Positions 1 to 7,663 of a stretch of DNA of 42,625 nucleotides are shown in pieces (position 1 is the stretch's first letter; every line of letters begins with the position of its first letter). The position numbers and the translations under genes are program-made. Where the stretch lies: positions 1-42,625 of the forward strand of contig CAAEEO010000003.1 of the NCBI GenBank assembly GCA_900754965.1. The letters run 5' to 3'. Source of the stretch: an uncultured Oscillospiraceae bacterium. GTDB lineage: Bacteria > Bacillota > Clostridia > Oscillospirales > Oscillospiraceae. Below the pieces are notes generated by a model. The model was not told where the DNA came from, did not search any database, and worked only from the letters and a program-made list of their open reading frames with translations.

Positions 1-25
1 CTTGCTTGCTTGCTTGCTTGCTTGC
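1..25. repeat. CTTG tetranucleotide tandem repeat at window edge
   Basis: Six perfect copies of CTTG plus one C run from the first base of the window. The array may continue to the left, so its true length is unknown. No coding frame that clearly includes it is visible inside the window. Confidence 0.9.
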
Positions 26-247
26 AGAATGCTACTCATTGCCTTCATTCCTGTCAATCCCCTTCCCCTTGTGTATCACTTCAAACTTACCATATTTCCG
101 TCTTGATTGCAAGGACGGATTGTTCCTTCGCCTTTGGTAACAGCCGAAACGCTTGGCTGTAAAAGCGATATTCAGCATCTAATTCAGAAGTATCCAGTCA
201 AACAAATCAGTATCTGTAGTTTTCAATCTATAAAGCAGCGCAATTAC
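26..247. other. Intergenic stretch without a supported gene
   Basis: No supported gene lies between the left edge and the purC stop codon (about 319 bases including the edge repeat and the terminator). Two small hairpins can be drawn: CCGTCTTG paired with CAAGGACGG near 99-119, and ACAGCC/GGCTGT at 140-160. A 60-codon frame on the plus strand (107-289) has no ribosome binding site and runs into the terminator, so it is not called. Confidence 0.5.
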
Positions 248-288
248 AAAAAGCAGCAGAAAACGATTTGTTTCCTGCTGCTTTTTTA
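248..288. terminator. Bidirectional Rho-independent terminator downstream of purC
   Basis: AAAAAGCAGCAG pairs with CTGCTGCTTTTTT around a loop of about 14 bases, giving a U-tract on either strand. It sits about 30 bases beyond the purC stop codon and would end the minus-strand purC transcript. It could also stop a plus-strand transcript arriving from the left. Confidence 0.85.
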
Positions 289-319
289 GTATTGGATTTT
301 TCTATGTTGATTAACGGTC

Positions 320-1003
320 TTAGGCCAGGATCATCTTGGTCAGATCCATGGGATCAACGATCTTCCCGTCCTTGTAAACTCTCATGTTACCGCTTGCAAT
401 CTCGTCAATGAGGATCACATCGCCGTCCTCACTGTAACCAAACTCAAACTTGATATCGTACAGCTCCATGCCCTTCTTTGCAAGGTCATCTGCCACGATT
501 TTCGTGATGGCCAGGGTCTGCTCTTTCATGCTGTCATACATCTCGGCACTCATCACACCCAGAGCGACCAGAGCATCCTTAGTGACCAGGGGATCGCCCT
601 TCTCGTCATCCTTGAAGGTAGTCTCCACATATCCGCCTTCCAATTTGGTGCCATCTTCAATGTAGGCACCGTAACGGCGAATAAAGCTGCCCGTTGCCAC
701 CAGACGGCAGATCACTTCCAGTCCCTTTCCGAAAACAGTTGCAGGCAGAACTTCCATCGTGGCGTTCTCAACATCGGCGCTGACATAGTGTGTTTTGACG
801 CCTGCCGCTTTCAGCAGTTCAAAGTAGTGAATGGAAGTCTTCAGGTTTTCTCTTCCGATCCCTTCGATCGTCAGACCTACTGCGTTCTCGCCCGGGTCAA
901 ACTTTCCGTCTTTACCGGTGCAGTCGTCCTTAAACTTCAGCAGGACATTCCCATTTTCCAGTTTATACACATCTTTTGTTTTACCTGTGTACAGTTTTTC
1001 CAT
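320..1003 (-). CDS. purC: Phosphoribosylaminoimidazole-succinocarboxamide synthase (SAICAR synthase)
   Basis: PurC ligates CAIR with aspartate using ATP to make SAICAR in cytosolic purine synthesis. The 227-residue product begins MEKLYTGKTKDVY and includes the family signatures LEVICRLVATGSFIRR and KFEFG followed by DEIASGNMR near the C-terminus. Its length is slightly below the usual 235-240. A longer in-frame start at 1048 is rejected because an AAAGGAGT ribosome binding site sits just upstream of the ATG at 1003. It stands alone, with no other pur gene in the window, and has its own promoter and terminator, so it seems to be a monocistronic purine gene. Confidence 0.96.
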   Translation of the reverse strand: MEKLYTGKTKDVYKLENGNVLLKFKDDCTGKDGKFDPGENAVGLTIEGIGRENLKTSIHYFELLKAAGVKTHYVSADVENATMEVLPATVFGKGLEVICRLVATGSFIRRYGAYIEDGTKLEGGYVETTFKDDEKGDPLVTKDALVALGVMSAEMYDSMKEQTLAITKIVADDLAKKGMELYDIKFEFGYSEDGDVILIDEIASGNMRVYKDGKIVDPMDLTKMILA

Positions 1004-1060
1004 TTTACATACTCCTTTGCATTTGTCATAACAGATATGGGTAAGCATTCAGCGTCTTTG

Positions 1061-1089
1061 ATTTTATATGGATGCTCCCTTCGTTGCAA
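1061..1089 (-). promoter_or_regulatory. Sigma-A type promoter of purC
   Basis: On the minus strand TTGCAA (1084-1089) is followed by exactly 17 bases and TAAAAT (1061-1066). It lies about 60 bases upstream of the purC start. A 14-bp palindrome lies just upstream of it. Confidence 0.7.
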
Positions 1090-1116
1090 CTGTTCATGCA
1101 TATATTTTATATCACA

Positions 1117-1130
1117 TTTTCCCGGGAAAA
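1117..1130. promoter_or_regulatory. Perfect 14-bp palindrome upstream of the purC promoter
   Basis: TTTTCCCGGGAAAA is a perfect palindrome beginning 27 bases upstream of the putative -35 box of purC. Its position suits an operator or activator site. The binding protein is unknown, so this is inference from symmetry and location only. Confidence 0.35.
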
Positions 1131-1267
1131 GATAGAGTTTTTCATCCCGTTTTTCCAATATTTTTACGTCTCTCTCGGAATATCCGCCAAATTCTCCTCA
1201 TTCAAGCAAGAAAACTCTCTCCCATCACCTATCCGGCTGTTTCATCGCAGCAGCGCTCTACCGAGTA

Positions 1268-1852
1268 TCACAACTCTAGAAACAGCGGCAAACCAGACCA
1301 CAGCAGGACGATTCCGAATGAAAAAAACAGCACGCCAAAAGCAAGAAGTAAAATCGTAATCCCTTTCAATCTTTTTGAACAGATAAAAATAGCAGGATGC
1401 TTGGGATCGACATAAATCGGGTATGTCCCACCTTCGTGCATTTTTTGTGTTAGTCGTTTATAGGACAGATTTTGCGTTGTTTGCTCGTGATACACTTTCC
1501 CATCAAAGGTATACTCAAACACGGGCGCATGAGAACTGACGCCATTTCCACCGTAATAAGTATGATATCCGCAGTAAGTCCCCTCGATTTTTCTGGTGCA
1601 GCAAAGCATAGAACGGAAATCATTCACTGCAGCCAAAAGCAGCAGCATTCCCAAAAACATAGTCAGCAGCGGAAAAATCAATAATTCTCCGTAAGGCACA
1701 AAAATAGCGACTACCGATGTGATCGCAAATCCAATAAAGGAAACCAGAAAAACAAAAAAGAGAAACGGTGTATCCCGATATCGTTTGGTCTTAAAACCGA
1801 CGAATATCACAATGCCAAAAAGAATCGTCAGCAGGTGTGCAAGAAACGCCAT
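1268..1852 (-). CDS. DUF3592-like integral membrane protein
   Basis: A 194-residue membrane protein of unknown function. Three hydrophobic segments fill about residues 1-85, a soluble region of about 85 residues follows, and a last membrane helix lies at the C-terminus. The soluble part has the layout of DUF3592 proteins: a VxG-type strand, then PVFEYTFDGKVYHEQ, then YPIYVDPKHPAIF. The start at 1852 (MAFLAHLL) follows an AGAAAGGAAT ribosome binding site at good spacing; an in-frame start at 1897 has none. It lies alone between yebC and purC on the same strand, and the context gives no function. Confidence 0.7.
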   Translation of the reverse strand: MAFLAHLLTILFGIVIFVGFKTKRYRDTPFLFFVFLVSFIGFAITSVVAIFVPYGELLIFPLLTMFLGMLLLLAAVNDFRSMLCCTRKIEGTYCGYHTYYGGNGVSSHAPVFEYTFDGKVYHEQTTQNLSYKRLTQKMHEGGTYPIYVDPKHPAIFICSKRLKGITILLLAFGVLFFSFGIVLLWSGLPLFLEL

Positions 1853-2237
1853 AACAATTATTCCTTTCTCTTCATCAATCAAAACGCCCAAATTCATGCG
1901 CTGTGTGTTCGCTAAACTGTATTCTTATCGGACAATCAAACCGTAGAGCATCCTATGAAACCGTTTCCCCACAATAAAAGAGATTGAGGTTGTTCCATAC
2001 CCTCAAGTCATCCCTGGGGTATACTTCCGAACCTCAATCTCAATTAGATACTCTGCAATCAGTGCCTCCAGGTTCATCGTTTTTTCTTTGTGCACATGCG
2101 TGTCACAACTAAAGGAACGGTGTATATCTCAACCGGAGTCACAAGAAACAGAACTCACGTTCTAAATGCAGGACATAAGTTCGTTTTCTCCTCATTTTTA
2201 GGGATTTTATCCCGATTTATGCAGAAAAATATTCTGT
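1853..2237. other. 385-bp intergenic region holding a structured element
   Basis: No gene is supported here. The region separates the yebC stop from the DUF3592-like gene. Its main content is the long inverted repeat at 1981-2040, listed separately, plus a small AGAAC/GTTCT hairpin near 2150-2163. No convincing promoter was found for the downstream membrane protein gene. Confidence 0.5.
1981..2040 (-). other. Two-tier intergenic hairpin, terminator or structured RNA
   Basis: AGATTGAGGTT (1981-1991) and AACCTCAATCT (2030-2040) form a perfect 11-bp outer stem. Inside it ATACCC (1997-2002) pairs with GGGTAT (2017-2022). On the minus strand purine-rich internal loops (CGGAAGT and GGAAC) lie between the stems. 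A weak CTCTTTTATT follows, so it may be the terminator of the yebC transcript or the leader of the DUF3592-like gene. It does not match a riboswitch class I recognise. Confidence 0.5.
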
Positions 2238-2981
2238 TTAGTCCTCGTCGGCGTTTTCCCAGTTATGCCAGACGTTCTGGACATCATCGTTGTCCTCAAA
2301 CATTTCCAGCATTTTGGTCAGGTTTTTCTTGTCGCCCTCGTCCGTCACGGTGATATAGTTCTGAGGCACCATTTCCACCTGAGCAGAAACGAACTGGTAG
2401 CCGGCCTTTTCCAGTGCGTCAAACACCTGCTGGAATGCATCTGGGTCAGTGGTCACTTCATAGACCTGACCGTCTTTCTGCACATCGTCGGCACCTGCCT
2501 CCAGTGCATCCATCATCACGGTATCTTCGTCCAGTTCTTCGTCCTCGTCGTTGATGACAATGACGCCTTTCTTATCAAAAGACCAGGAAACACAGCCGGA
2601 AGCACCCATGTTTCCGCCGTATTTATCAAAGAAATGCCGCACATCACCGGCCGTCCGGTTGCGGTTATCCGTCATGGTCTCCACAATGATCGCAACGCCG
2701 CAGGGACCATAACCTTCATAAGTGATGCTCTCGTAGTCATCCGTGTTGCCGGCGCCCAGTGCTTTCTCAATGGTTCTCTTGATGTTATCATTGGGCATAT
2801 TTGCCGCTTTGGCCTTGGCAATGACCTGTGCCAAAGAAGAGTTGTTGGCAGGGTCTCCGCTGCCGCCCTGTTTCACTGCGACAATGATCTCACGGGCAAT
2901 TTTCGTAAAGATCTGGGCACGCTTGGCATCGGCTGCGCCCTTAGTTTTCTGTATATTATGCCATTTGGAATGTCCTGACAT
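2238..2981 (-). CDS. yebC: YebC/PmpR-family DNA-binding regulator
   Basis: A 247-residue protein beginning MSGHSKWHNIQKTKGAADAK, the hallmark of the YebC/PmpR family. It keeps the family landmarks SLAQVIAKAKAANMP, the YEGYGPCGVAIIVE strand and an acidic C-terminus ending in NVWHNWENADED. Family members were described as transcriptional regulators, and some have been implicated in translation through difficult peptide stretches; which applies here cannot be told from sequence. The start at 2981 is supported by a GGGGGT ribosome binding site; a longer frame to 3008 is not. It appears to be a single-gene unit with its own promoter. Confidence 0.94.
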   Translation of the reverse strand: MSGHSKWHNIQKTKGAADAKRAQIFTKIAREIIVAVKQGGSGDPANNSSLAQVIAKAKAANMPNDNIKRTIEKALGAGNTDDYESITYEGYGPCGVAIIVETMTDNRNRTAGDVRHFFDKYGGNMGASGCVSWSFDKKGVIVINDEDEELDEDTVMMDALEAGADDVQKDGQVYEVTTDPDAFQQVFDALEKAGYQFVSAQVEMVPQNYITVTDEGDKKNLTKMLEMFEDNDDVQNVWHNWENADED

Positions 2982-3011
2982 GGTAATACCCCCTATGAAA
3001 ATAACCAATGT

Positions 3012-3041
3012 ATTTTACCACACTCACCCCCCTCTTGGCAA
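3012..3041 (-). promoter_or_regulatory. Promoter of the yebC-family gene
   Basis: On the minus strand TTGCCA (3036-3041) is separated by 18 bases from TAAAAT (3012-3017). It lies directly after the terminator of the upstream spore-protein gene and about 30 bases ahead of the yebC start, so yebC looks independently transcribed. Confidence 0.65.
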
Positions 3042-3053
3042 GGGTTGAACAGA

Positions 3054-3091
3054 CAAAAGCCGCGGATTTCCCAAAAATCCGCGGCTTTTTC
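3054..3091. terminator. Rho-independent terminator after the SipL-like gene
   Basis: AAAGCCGCGGATTT pairs with AAATCCGCGGCTTTTT around a very short loop, giving a strong GC-rich hairpin with T-runs on both strands. It starts three bases after the stop codon of the minus-strand DUF3794 gene. Confidence 0.9.
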
Positions 3092-3093
3092 CA

Positions 3094-4602
3094 TTAAAAT
3101 CGCTCTCTGGGCACCAAAAGCACACTGCCCGCAGGCACGCTGTCTTCCTCCACCCCGTTGATTTGACGAATCAATTCCTCTGTGGAACCATACTTGCGCG
3201 CGATCTCCCACAGTGTACCGCCTGCCCGAACCACCGTTATGGAAGGACGATCTGACTCACATGGACGCTCTTCATCCAGGCGAATGGAAGAGACTGTTTC
3301 CAGAATTTCCGTGTGTTCCATGCGTATGTCCAGTTCGCCAGTCATACGCAGCTCCAGATTGTTTCCGGCAGCGATCGCATAAATGTCCGTACAGCGGGTT
3401 TCCTCTACAATCGGAAACGCTTTTTCACCGCCATCATAGGGAAACTGGAGATCGATCCGTTTGCTCACACAATCCTCCACGCCATTTTCATACACCACCC
3501 AAACCGTGACATCTGTCCGCAAGGACACCCCTTCCTCCGTAACAGTCGTCCGTCCAGCACTGCACAACGCAAAGCGAACTTCTGCAACTTTGGCCCGGCA
3601 GGGCAGGGTTTCCCGCACAGTTTCCCGCAGCGTGCTGCTACGGCTGTGTGCAATCACCGACATTGGCTGATGTTCCACCTCGCATGCCCAACGGTTGCTG
3701 AATCCATCTGAAACATATCGAATCTCATGCTGCCCCAAAACCGCTGCCTGGCACACCGCGTGCAGTTCCATGGTCAGTTTCGTTCCACCATCCCCTGCCC
3801 CCAATTCGTAATACATTCCTGTGGGCATCAAACTCAACCGTGCGTTGGTAGAAATATCTTCGCTCTCCGTTTCCATAATCTGTGAAAAACTGGTGGCAAA
3901 ATGAACGCTTTCCAAACTTCCGTCCTGCGCTGTATACAACACATCCGACAACACGGTTCCCTTCAGAATCAATTTATTGGCGATGGTTTTCACATCTTCT
4001 ACACGGAATTGTGCTGTTCCCCAAAGGACTTCTCCTCCGTCCGCTGCACCAGGTAAAGGATATTCGTCTGTCACAACAAAAGTCCGTTCACCAACGGCCG
4101 CTACTGTGCTGAATGCGCCCTGACTGACCTGCAGATGTACAGGCGACTGTGCCGCATCCTCGATACCGACGCAATATACCGTCTGTCCTTTTTCATAGCA
4201 GACCACCTCTGCAACGATCTCTGCTTTGACCTGGATTTTCCTGGGGTTAAGCATTCGGGCCTCCACACTGCTGACCCGTATCTTTCCCTCCGGTAAGCAG
4301 TCCCGTGTAATCGTTTCATTTTCAAAATTTGCCACGCAAGGAAGTTTCAAGTGCAGCGCACGAATCCCGGCAGCACCATCCGGGAGATACAACACGCATA
4401 CCTGCACCTCCCCCTCCAGCGTCACTTTACCTTCTCCGGCCTCTTTGCTCCGCAAGAGGACACTGGCCCCTGTGTGGGCAATCATGCCGATATCCGGCAT
4501 TTTATCGGGGACGACAGTTTCTCCCGTTTCCTCTGTCGTCACTGTGGATGTAAACACGGTCTGATAACAAGCAATGGTCTTGTTTTGAAGCACAGTGTCC
4601 AT
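3094..4602 (-). CDS. sipL: SipL-like DUF3794 (SPOCS) and LysM domain spore morphogenesis protein
   Basis: A 502-residue protein with repeated beta-rich DUF3794/SPOCS units (about residues 25-430) and one C-terminal LysM domain (about 452-498, starting PSITVVRAGGTLWEIARKYG and ending VPAGSVLLVP). This layout is that of Clostridioides SipL, which binds SpoIVA through its LysM domain and helps attach the spore coat to the forespore. There is no signal peptide, as expected for a mother-cell protein. GAGGAGG lies just upstream of the ATG. It is monocistronic with a strong terminator. Other DUF3794-LysM proteins of unknown role exist, so the sipL name is probable rather than certain. Confidence 0.82.
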   Translation of the reverse strand: MDTVLQNKTIACYQTVFTSTVTTEETGETVVPDKMPDIGMIAHTGASVLLRSKEAGEGKVTLEGEVQVCVLYLPDGAAGIRALHLKLPCVANFENETITRDCLPEGKIRVSSVEARMLNPRKIQVKAEIVAEVVCYEKGQTVYCVGIEDAAQSPVHLQVSQGAFSTVAAVGERTFVVTDEYPLPGAADGGEVLWGTAQFRVEDVKTIANKLILKGTVLSDVLYTAQDGSLESVHFATSFSQIMETESEDISTNARLSLMPTGMYYELGAGDGGTKLTMELHAVCQAAVLGQHEIRYVSDGFSNRWACEVEHQPMSVIAHSRSSTLRETVRETLPCRAKVAEVRFALCSAGRTTVTEEGVSLRTDVTVWVVYENGVEDCVSKRIDLQFPYDGGEKAFPIVEETRCTDIYAIAAGNNLELRMTGELDIRMEHTEILETVSSIRLDEERPCESDRPSITVVRAGGTLWEIARKYGSTEELIRQINGVEEDSVPAGSVLLVPRERF

Positions 4603-4773
4603 AATAGCCTCCTCTATGTTGTACCTATCGCTCCTGAATGGAGTGGTTCTGCCTATACTCTATTCCCTTCTACTTGAGGATATGCTCTCCGGTCTATTTT
4701 TTCATAAATTTCCGAATAAAATTTCCCAGAAATGCCGGGAGTTTAATTACACAGATTTTCACTTTGTTCCCTC

Positions 4774-4932
4774 CTATCTGCATCGATTGATCCAAACGCC
4801 CACCGAAATGAGGAGTACGGCAAGCATAAACCACCAAAATCCTGCGGGCAGGATCATAGACATCATAATGACCACACCGGCCGTAATAGCGATCAGCCCC
4901 AGCCCGCTTTTTCGATTCCGCCGTCTGCGCAT
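4774..4932 (-). CDS. Small two-helix membrane protein (52 aa)
   Basis: A 52-residue protein with a very basic start (MRRRRNRKSG) and two hydrophobic helices (about residues 11-30 and 33-48), ending WINRCR. By the positive-inside rule both ends should face the cytosol. No family is recognised. The only ribosome-binding candidate, GGAAGGCGG, lies inside the 3' arm of the terminator-like hairpin at 4933-4983, and the ATG touches the U-tract. It would therefore depend on read-through from rsgA or on hairpin opening. It is called because of its protein-like composition and the parallel arrangement at 20706; the start is moderately sure. Confidence 0.6.
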   Translation of the reverse strand: MRRRRNRKSGLGLIAITAGVVIMMSMILPAGFWWFMLAVLLISVGVWINRCR

Positions 4933-4983
4933 AAAAAAACCGCCTTCCGCGTAAACGAGTTCAATAAAGTATACGCGAAAGGC
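4933..4983 (-). terminator. rsgA-operon terminator hairpin containing the next gene's Shine-Dalgarno
   Basis: On the minus strand GCCTTTCGCGTA pairs with TACGCGGAAGGC (one U-G wobble), extendable by ACT/GGT, and is followed by GG and seven T residues that abut the ATG at 4932. The 3' arm holds GGAAGG, the only plausible Shine-Dalgarno of the 52-residue membrane protein gene. The same core helix recurs at 20714-20775. Confidence 0.8.
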
Positions 4984-5003
4984 AGTACAAATGTGCCTGA
5001 TAT

Positions 5004-5888
5004 TTAATTTTTCAGTTCCCACTCTTTATAGCGGGAGGCATCGGCATACATCATCTCATATGACCGATACCGCTTGGGATGAATCTGTCCGTTCTCTACC
5101 GCCGCTCTAACAGCGCAGTCCGGTTCCTTCAAATGAGCGCAGTCCTGAAAACGACACTGCCCCAAATACGGCGCAAACTCCGGGAAATCCTCCTGCAGCT
5201 GTTTGCAGCGTACGGGTTCCACCGCCTCCATGTCAAAACTGGCAAAACCGGGGGTATCGATCACATAAGTCCCGTCCCCCAGATCGAACAGTTCTACATG
5301 ACGGGTGGTGTGCCGACCACGGCCCAACTTGTCGCTGACCTGCCCCACCCGCAGAGAAAATGCCGGGTTCAAAGCATTCAAAATGCTGGACTTTCCTACA
5401 CCGGAATCCCCGGTAAAAGCACACAGCTTACCTGCCACCGCCTGGCGCAGCTGCTCGATGCCCTCTCCAGTCTCTGCACTGGTGGGAATAATACGGAATC
5501 CTGTGTTCGCATAGATTTCCGGAATCCTTGCCTGCCGTTCCATGTCCACCTTGTTGACGCAAATAATTACTTCACAGCCATTATGAACAGCAATCACTGA
5601 CAGCCGATCCACAAGATAGGTGTCCGTTACTGGAATTGCATCTGAGGTTATACAGACCAATGCATCAATATTGGCCACAGCCGGACGGAGAAAGGCATTT
5701 TTTCGGGGACATATCCGCTCGATCCGACCTTTTCCCGTCGCATCCACCGAATATTCCACCCAGTCTCCGACTAGCGGCGAGGCGCCCTTATGGCGCAGCT
5801 TTCCACTTCCTCTACACTCGACCCATTCCTCTCCCCGGCGCACATAATAGAATCCGCTGAGAGCCTTTTCAATCCGACCTTCTGCCAT
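5004..5888 (-). CDS. rsgA: Ribosome small-subunit-dependent GTPase A
   Basis: RsgA is a circularly permuted GTPase that helps mature and check 30S subunits. The 294-residue protein has an N-terminal OB-fold, then the G motifs in permuted order: NKVD (G4), SAE (G5), GDSGVGKSS (G1) and DTPG (G3). A C-terminal zinc-binding region contains CRFQDCAHLKEPDC. The ATG at 5888 is chosen over the in-frame TTG at 5894 because AGGAG lies 8 bases upstream of the ATG. It starts 2 bases after the prkC stop, so it is translationally linked. The stp-prkC-rsgA order matches Bacillus, but rpe and thiN do not follow. Confidence 0.97.
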   Translation of the reverse strand: MAEGRIEKALSGFYYVRRGEEWVECRGSGKLRHKGASPLVGDWVEYSVDATGKGRIERICPRKNAFLRPAVANIDALVCITSDAIPVTDTYLVDRLSVIAVHNGCEVIICVNKVDMERQARIPEIYANTGFRIIPTSAETGEGIEQLRQAVAGKLCAFTGDSGVGKSSILNALNPAFSLRVGQVSDKLGRGRHTTRHVELFDLGDGTYVIDTPGFASFDMEAVEPVRCKQLQEDFPEFAPYLGQCRFQDCAHLKEPDCAVRAAVENGQIHPKRYRSYEMMYADASRYKEWELKN

Positions 5889-5890
5889 AC

Positions 5891-7627
5891 TCAAGGCTCC
5901 TGTGTGGGCACGGGCAATTCTTCCGGAGAGGGGGAAGGCGTTTCTTCCGGTTCCTTCGGTCCTTTAGAGATCTGGAGATACACCTTTGTTCCAGCCTCCA
6001 CAGATTCGCCGGCCTTAATGCTCTGCCAAACCACAAGTCCCTCGTCGTAGTCTTCACTGAACACAGCGCTGCTTGTGCCAAAGGACAATCCCATACTGGA
6101 AATCGCACTCTTGGCGCCAGATTCTGTCATCCCCACCAGATTCTTCATGGAGACATACTGAATCTCAGGGCCGCTGCTATAAGTGACATAAACCGTAGAT
6201 CCACTGGACAAACTCTCCCCAATGGCAGGGTTCGTGGCAATCACATATCCCTTGGTCACTGAATCAGATGCCTGTTCCTGCCTCTCTGTCACATACCCCA
6301 TCTGTTCCAAAGCCAGACAGGCATCCTCTACTGTCATATTTCGAACATCCGGAATCTCTTGCGTCATCATCCCGGCAGCAACTTTCAGTTCCAACTCAAT
6401 GCCATCCGCATCCGGAACCATGGTCTTCCCGGCATCAGGTGTCTGGGAAATGATCTGCCCCTCCGGCACATCGGCATTTACCGTGTATGTCACCCGAACA
6501 TGGAACACGCCATCCGGGTCAAGTGTATCCAACTCCCGTACGGCATCCTCGTACTGTTTTCCTGCCATCTGCGGGATCTCTATTCGTTCGGCCTCCTGGA
6601 ACAGGTCCTTGATCCAGAAATTCCACAGAAAAATGAAGACTGCCGCAATCACCAGCACCACGCCAAATACGCCGGACAAGATGCTGACTTTCCTGCTCCG
6701 TGCCCTACGGCGCTCGTACACCTCTTCAGACGGTTCCCGAACGGTCATGGGGCGTACGACAGGATCTTCCTGAGAGGAGATGGACTCCATGGCCAGCATT
6801 TTCTGCCGAAACGCCTCCAGATCTTTCAAAAGGTCTCCGGCACAGCTGTATCGCTTATCGATATCTGCATTCATCGCCTTCATGGTGATGCGTTCCAGTT
6901 CCTCCGGGATATCCGGTTTGATCTGTCTGGGCTGCATATATTCTCCGGCAATATGCTTGATTGCTACCTCCTGAGGGGAATCCCCATCGTAGGGCAAAAC
7001 GCCGGTAAGCATCTCGTACATAACAACGCCCAGAGAATAGACATCACTGCGGGCATCAGCAGGATAGCCTTTCGCCTGTTCCGGCGCAATATAGTGCACA
7101 GAACCCACAGCCTGCCCTTCTGCCTCCCGTTTCCGGTTTTCCAAAGAGGCTATGCCAAAATCTGTCACCTTGATATTTGCATCCTTCAGAATCATCACAT
7201 TCTGTGGTTTAATGTCCCGATGGATGATTCCCTTACTATGGGCATGATCCAGGGCTTTTGCGATCTGAGAAGAGAAATGCAGCGCCTCTTTCCAGCTCAA
7301 TGCGCCCCGGCGAAGGATGTACTGTTTCAGCGTGATTCCCTCGATCAGTTCCATCACAATATAGTCCACCGCCGGCGAGCAGACCACATCATACACTGCC
7401 ACAATGTTTGGATGGGTCAGCTTGGCAATCGCCTCTGCCTCATTGGTAAAGTCTGCGTGTAGATCCGGGTCAGCCGCAACCTCCTCCCGCAGCACTTTCA
7501 CTGCCACATACCGATTCAATCTGGTATCCAGAGCCTTATAAATGACCGCCATTCCTCCGCGGCCGATGATCTCCAACATTTGGTAACGATCATCCAATAC
7601 TTTATTTAAAAGTTTCCCGTTCTCCAT
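5891..7627 (-). CDS. prkC: PASTA-domain serine/threonine protein kinase
   Basis: A 578-residue Hanks-type membrane kinase. The cytosolic kinase domain (about residues 15-280) has the glycine loop GRGGMAVIY, catalytic lysine K44 (VAVKV), HRDIKPQN and DFG. A membrane helix follows at about 318-342 (ILSGVFGVVLVIAAVFIFLW), then three extracellular PASTA domains and a short Pro/Glu-rich tail. The family senses muropeptides or lipid II and controls growth, division and spore exit from dormancy. The ATG at 7627 follows GGAGG at 8 bases; an in-frame upstream start at 7663 overlaps the phosphatase end and is rejected. It is the partner of the phosphatase 36 bases upstream. Confidence 0.97.
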   Translation of the reverse strand: MENGKLLNKVLDDRYQMLEIIGRGGMAVIYKALDTRLNRYVAVKVLREEVAADPDLHADFTNEAEAIAKLTHPNIVAVYDVVCSPAVDYIVMELIEGITLKQYILRRGALSWKEALHFSSQIAKALDHAHSKGIIHRDIKPQNVMILKDANIKVTDFGIASLENRKREAEGQAVGSVHYIAPEQAKGYPADARSDVYSLGVVMYEMLTGVLPYDGDSPQEVAIKHIAGEYMQPRQIKPDIPEELERITMKAMNADIDKRYSCAGDLLKDLEAFRQKMLAMESISSQEDPVVRPMTVREPSEEVYERRRARSRKVSILSGVFGVVLVIAAVFIFLWNFWIKDLFQEAERIEIPQMAGKQYEDAVRELDTLDPDGVFHVRVTYTVNADVPEGQIISQTPDAGKTMVPDADGIELELKVAAGMMTQEIPDVRNMTVEDACLALEQMGYVTERQEQASDSVTKGYVIATNPAIGESLSSGSTVYVTYSSGPEIQYVSMKNLVGMTESGAKSAISSMGLSFGTSSAVFSEDYDEGLVVWQSIKAGESVEAGTKVYLQISKGPKEPEETPSPSPEELPVPTQEP

Positions 7628-7663
7628 GGAGTGCCTCCATTCAAAATGGTCTGTAAATCTCAA

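Noticed and set aside
107..289. 60-codon plus-strand frame near the left edge
   Set aside because: No ribosome binding site, no recognisable composition, and its 3' end is the bidirectional terminator stem.
4655..4700. Sigma-E-like -10 (CATATCCT on the minus strand) upstream of the SipL-like gene
   Set aside because: A -10-like match is present, but no -35 at the needed spacing could be found, so a sporulation promoter is not claimed.
6359..7462. 367-codon plus-strand frame opposite prkC
   Set aside because: Shadow of the kinase reading frame; no start signal and no similarity recognised.
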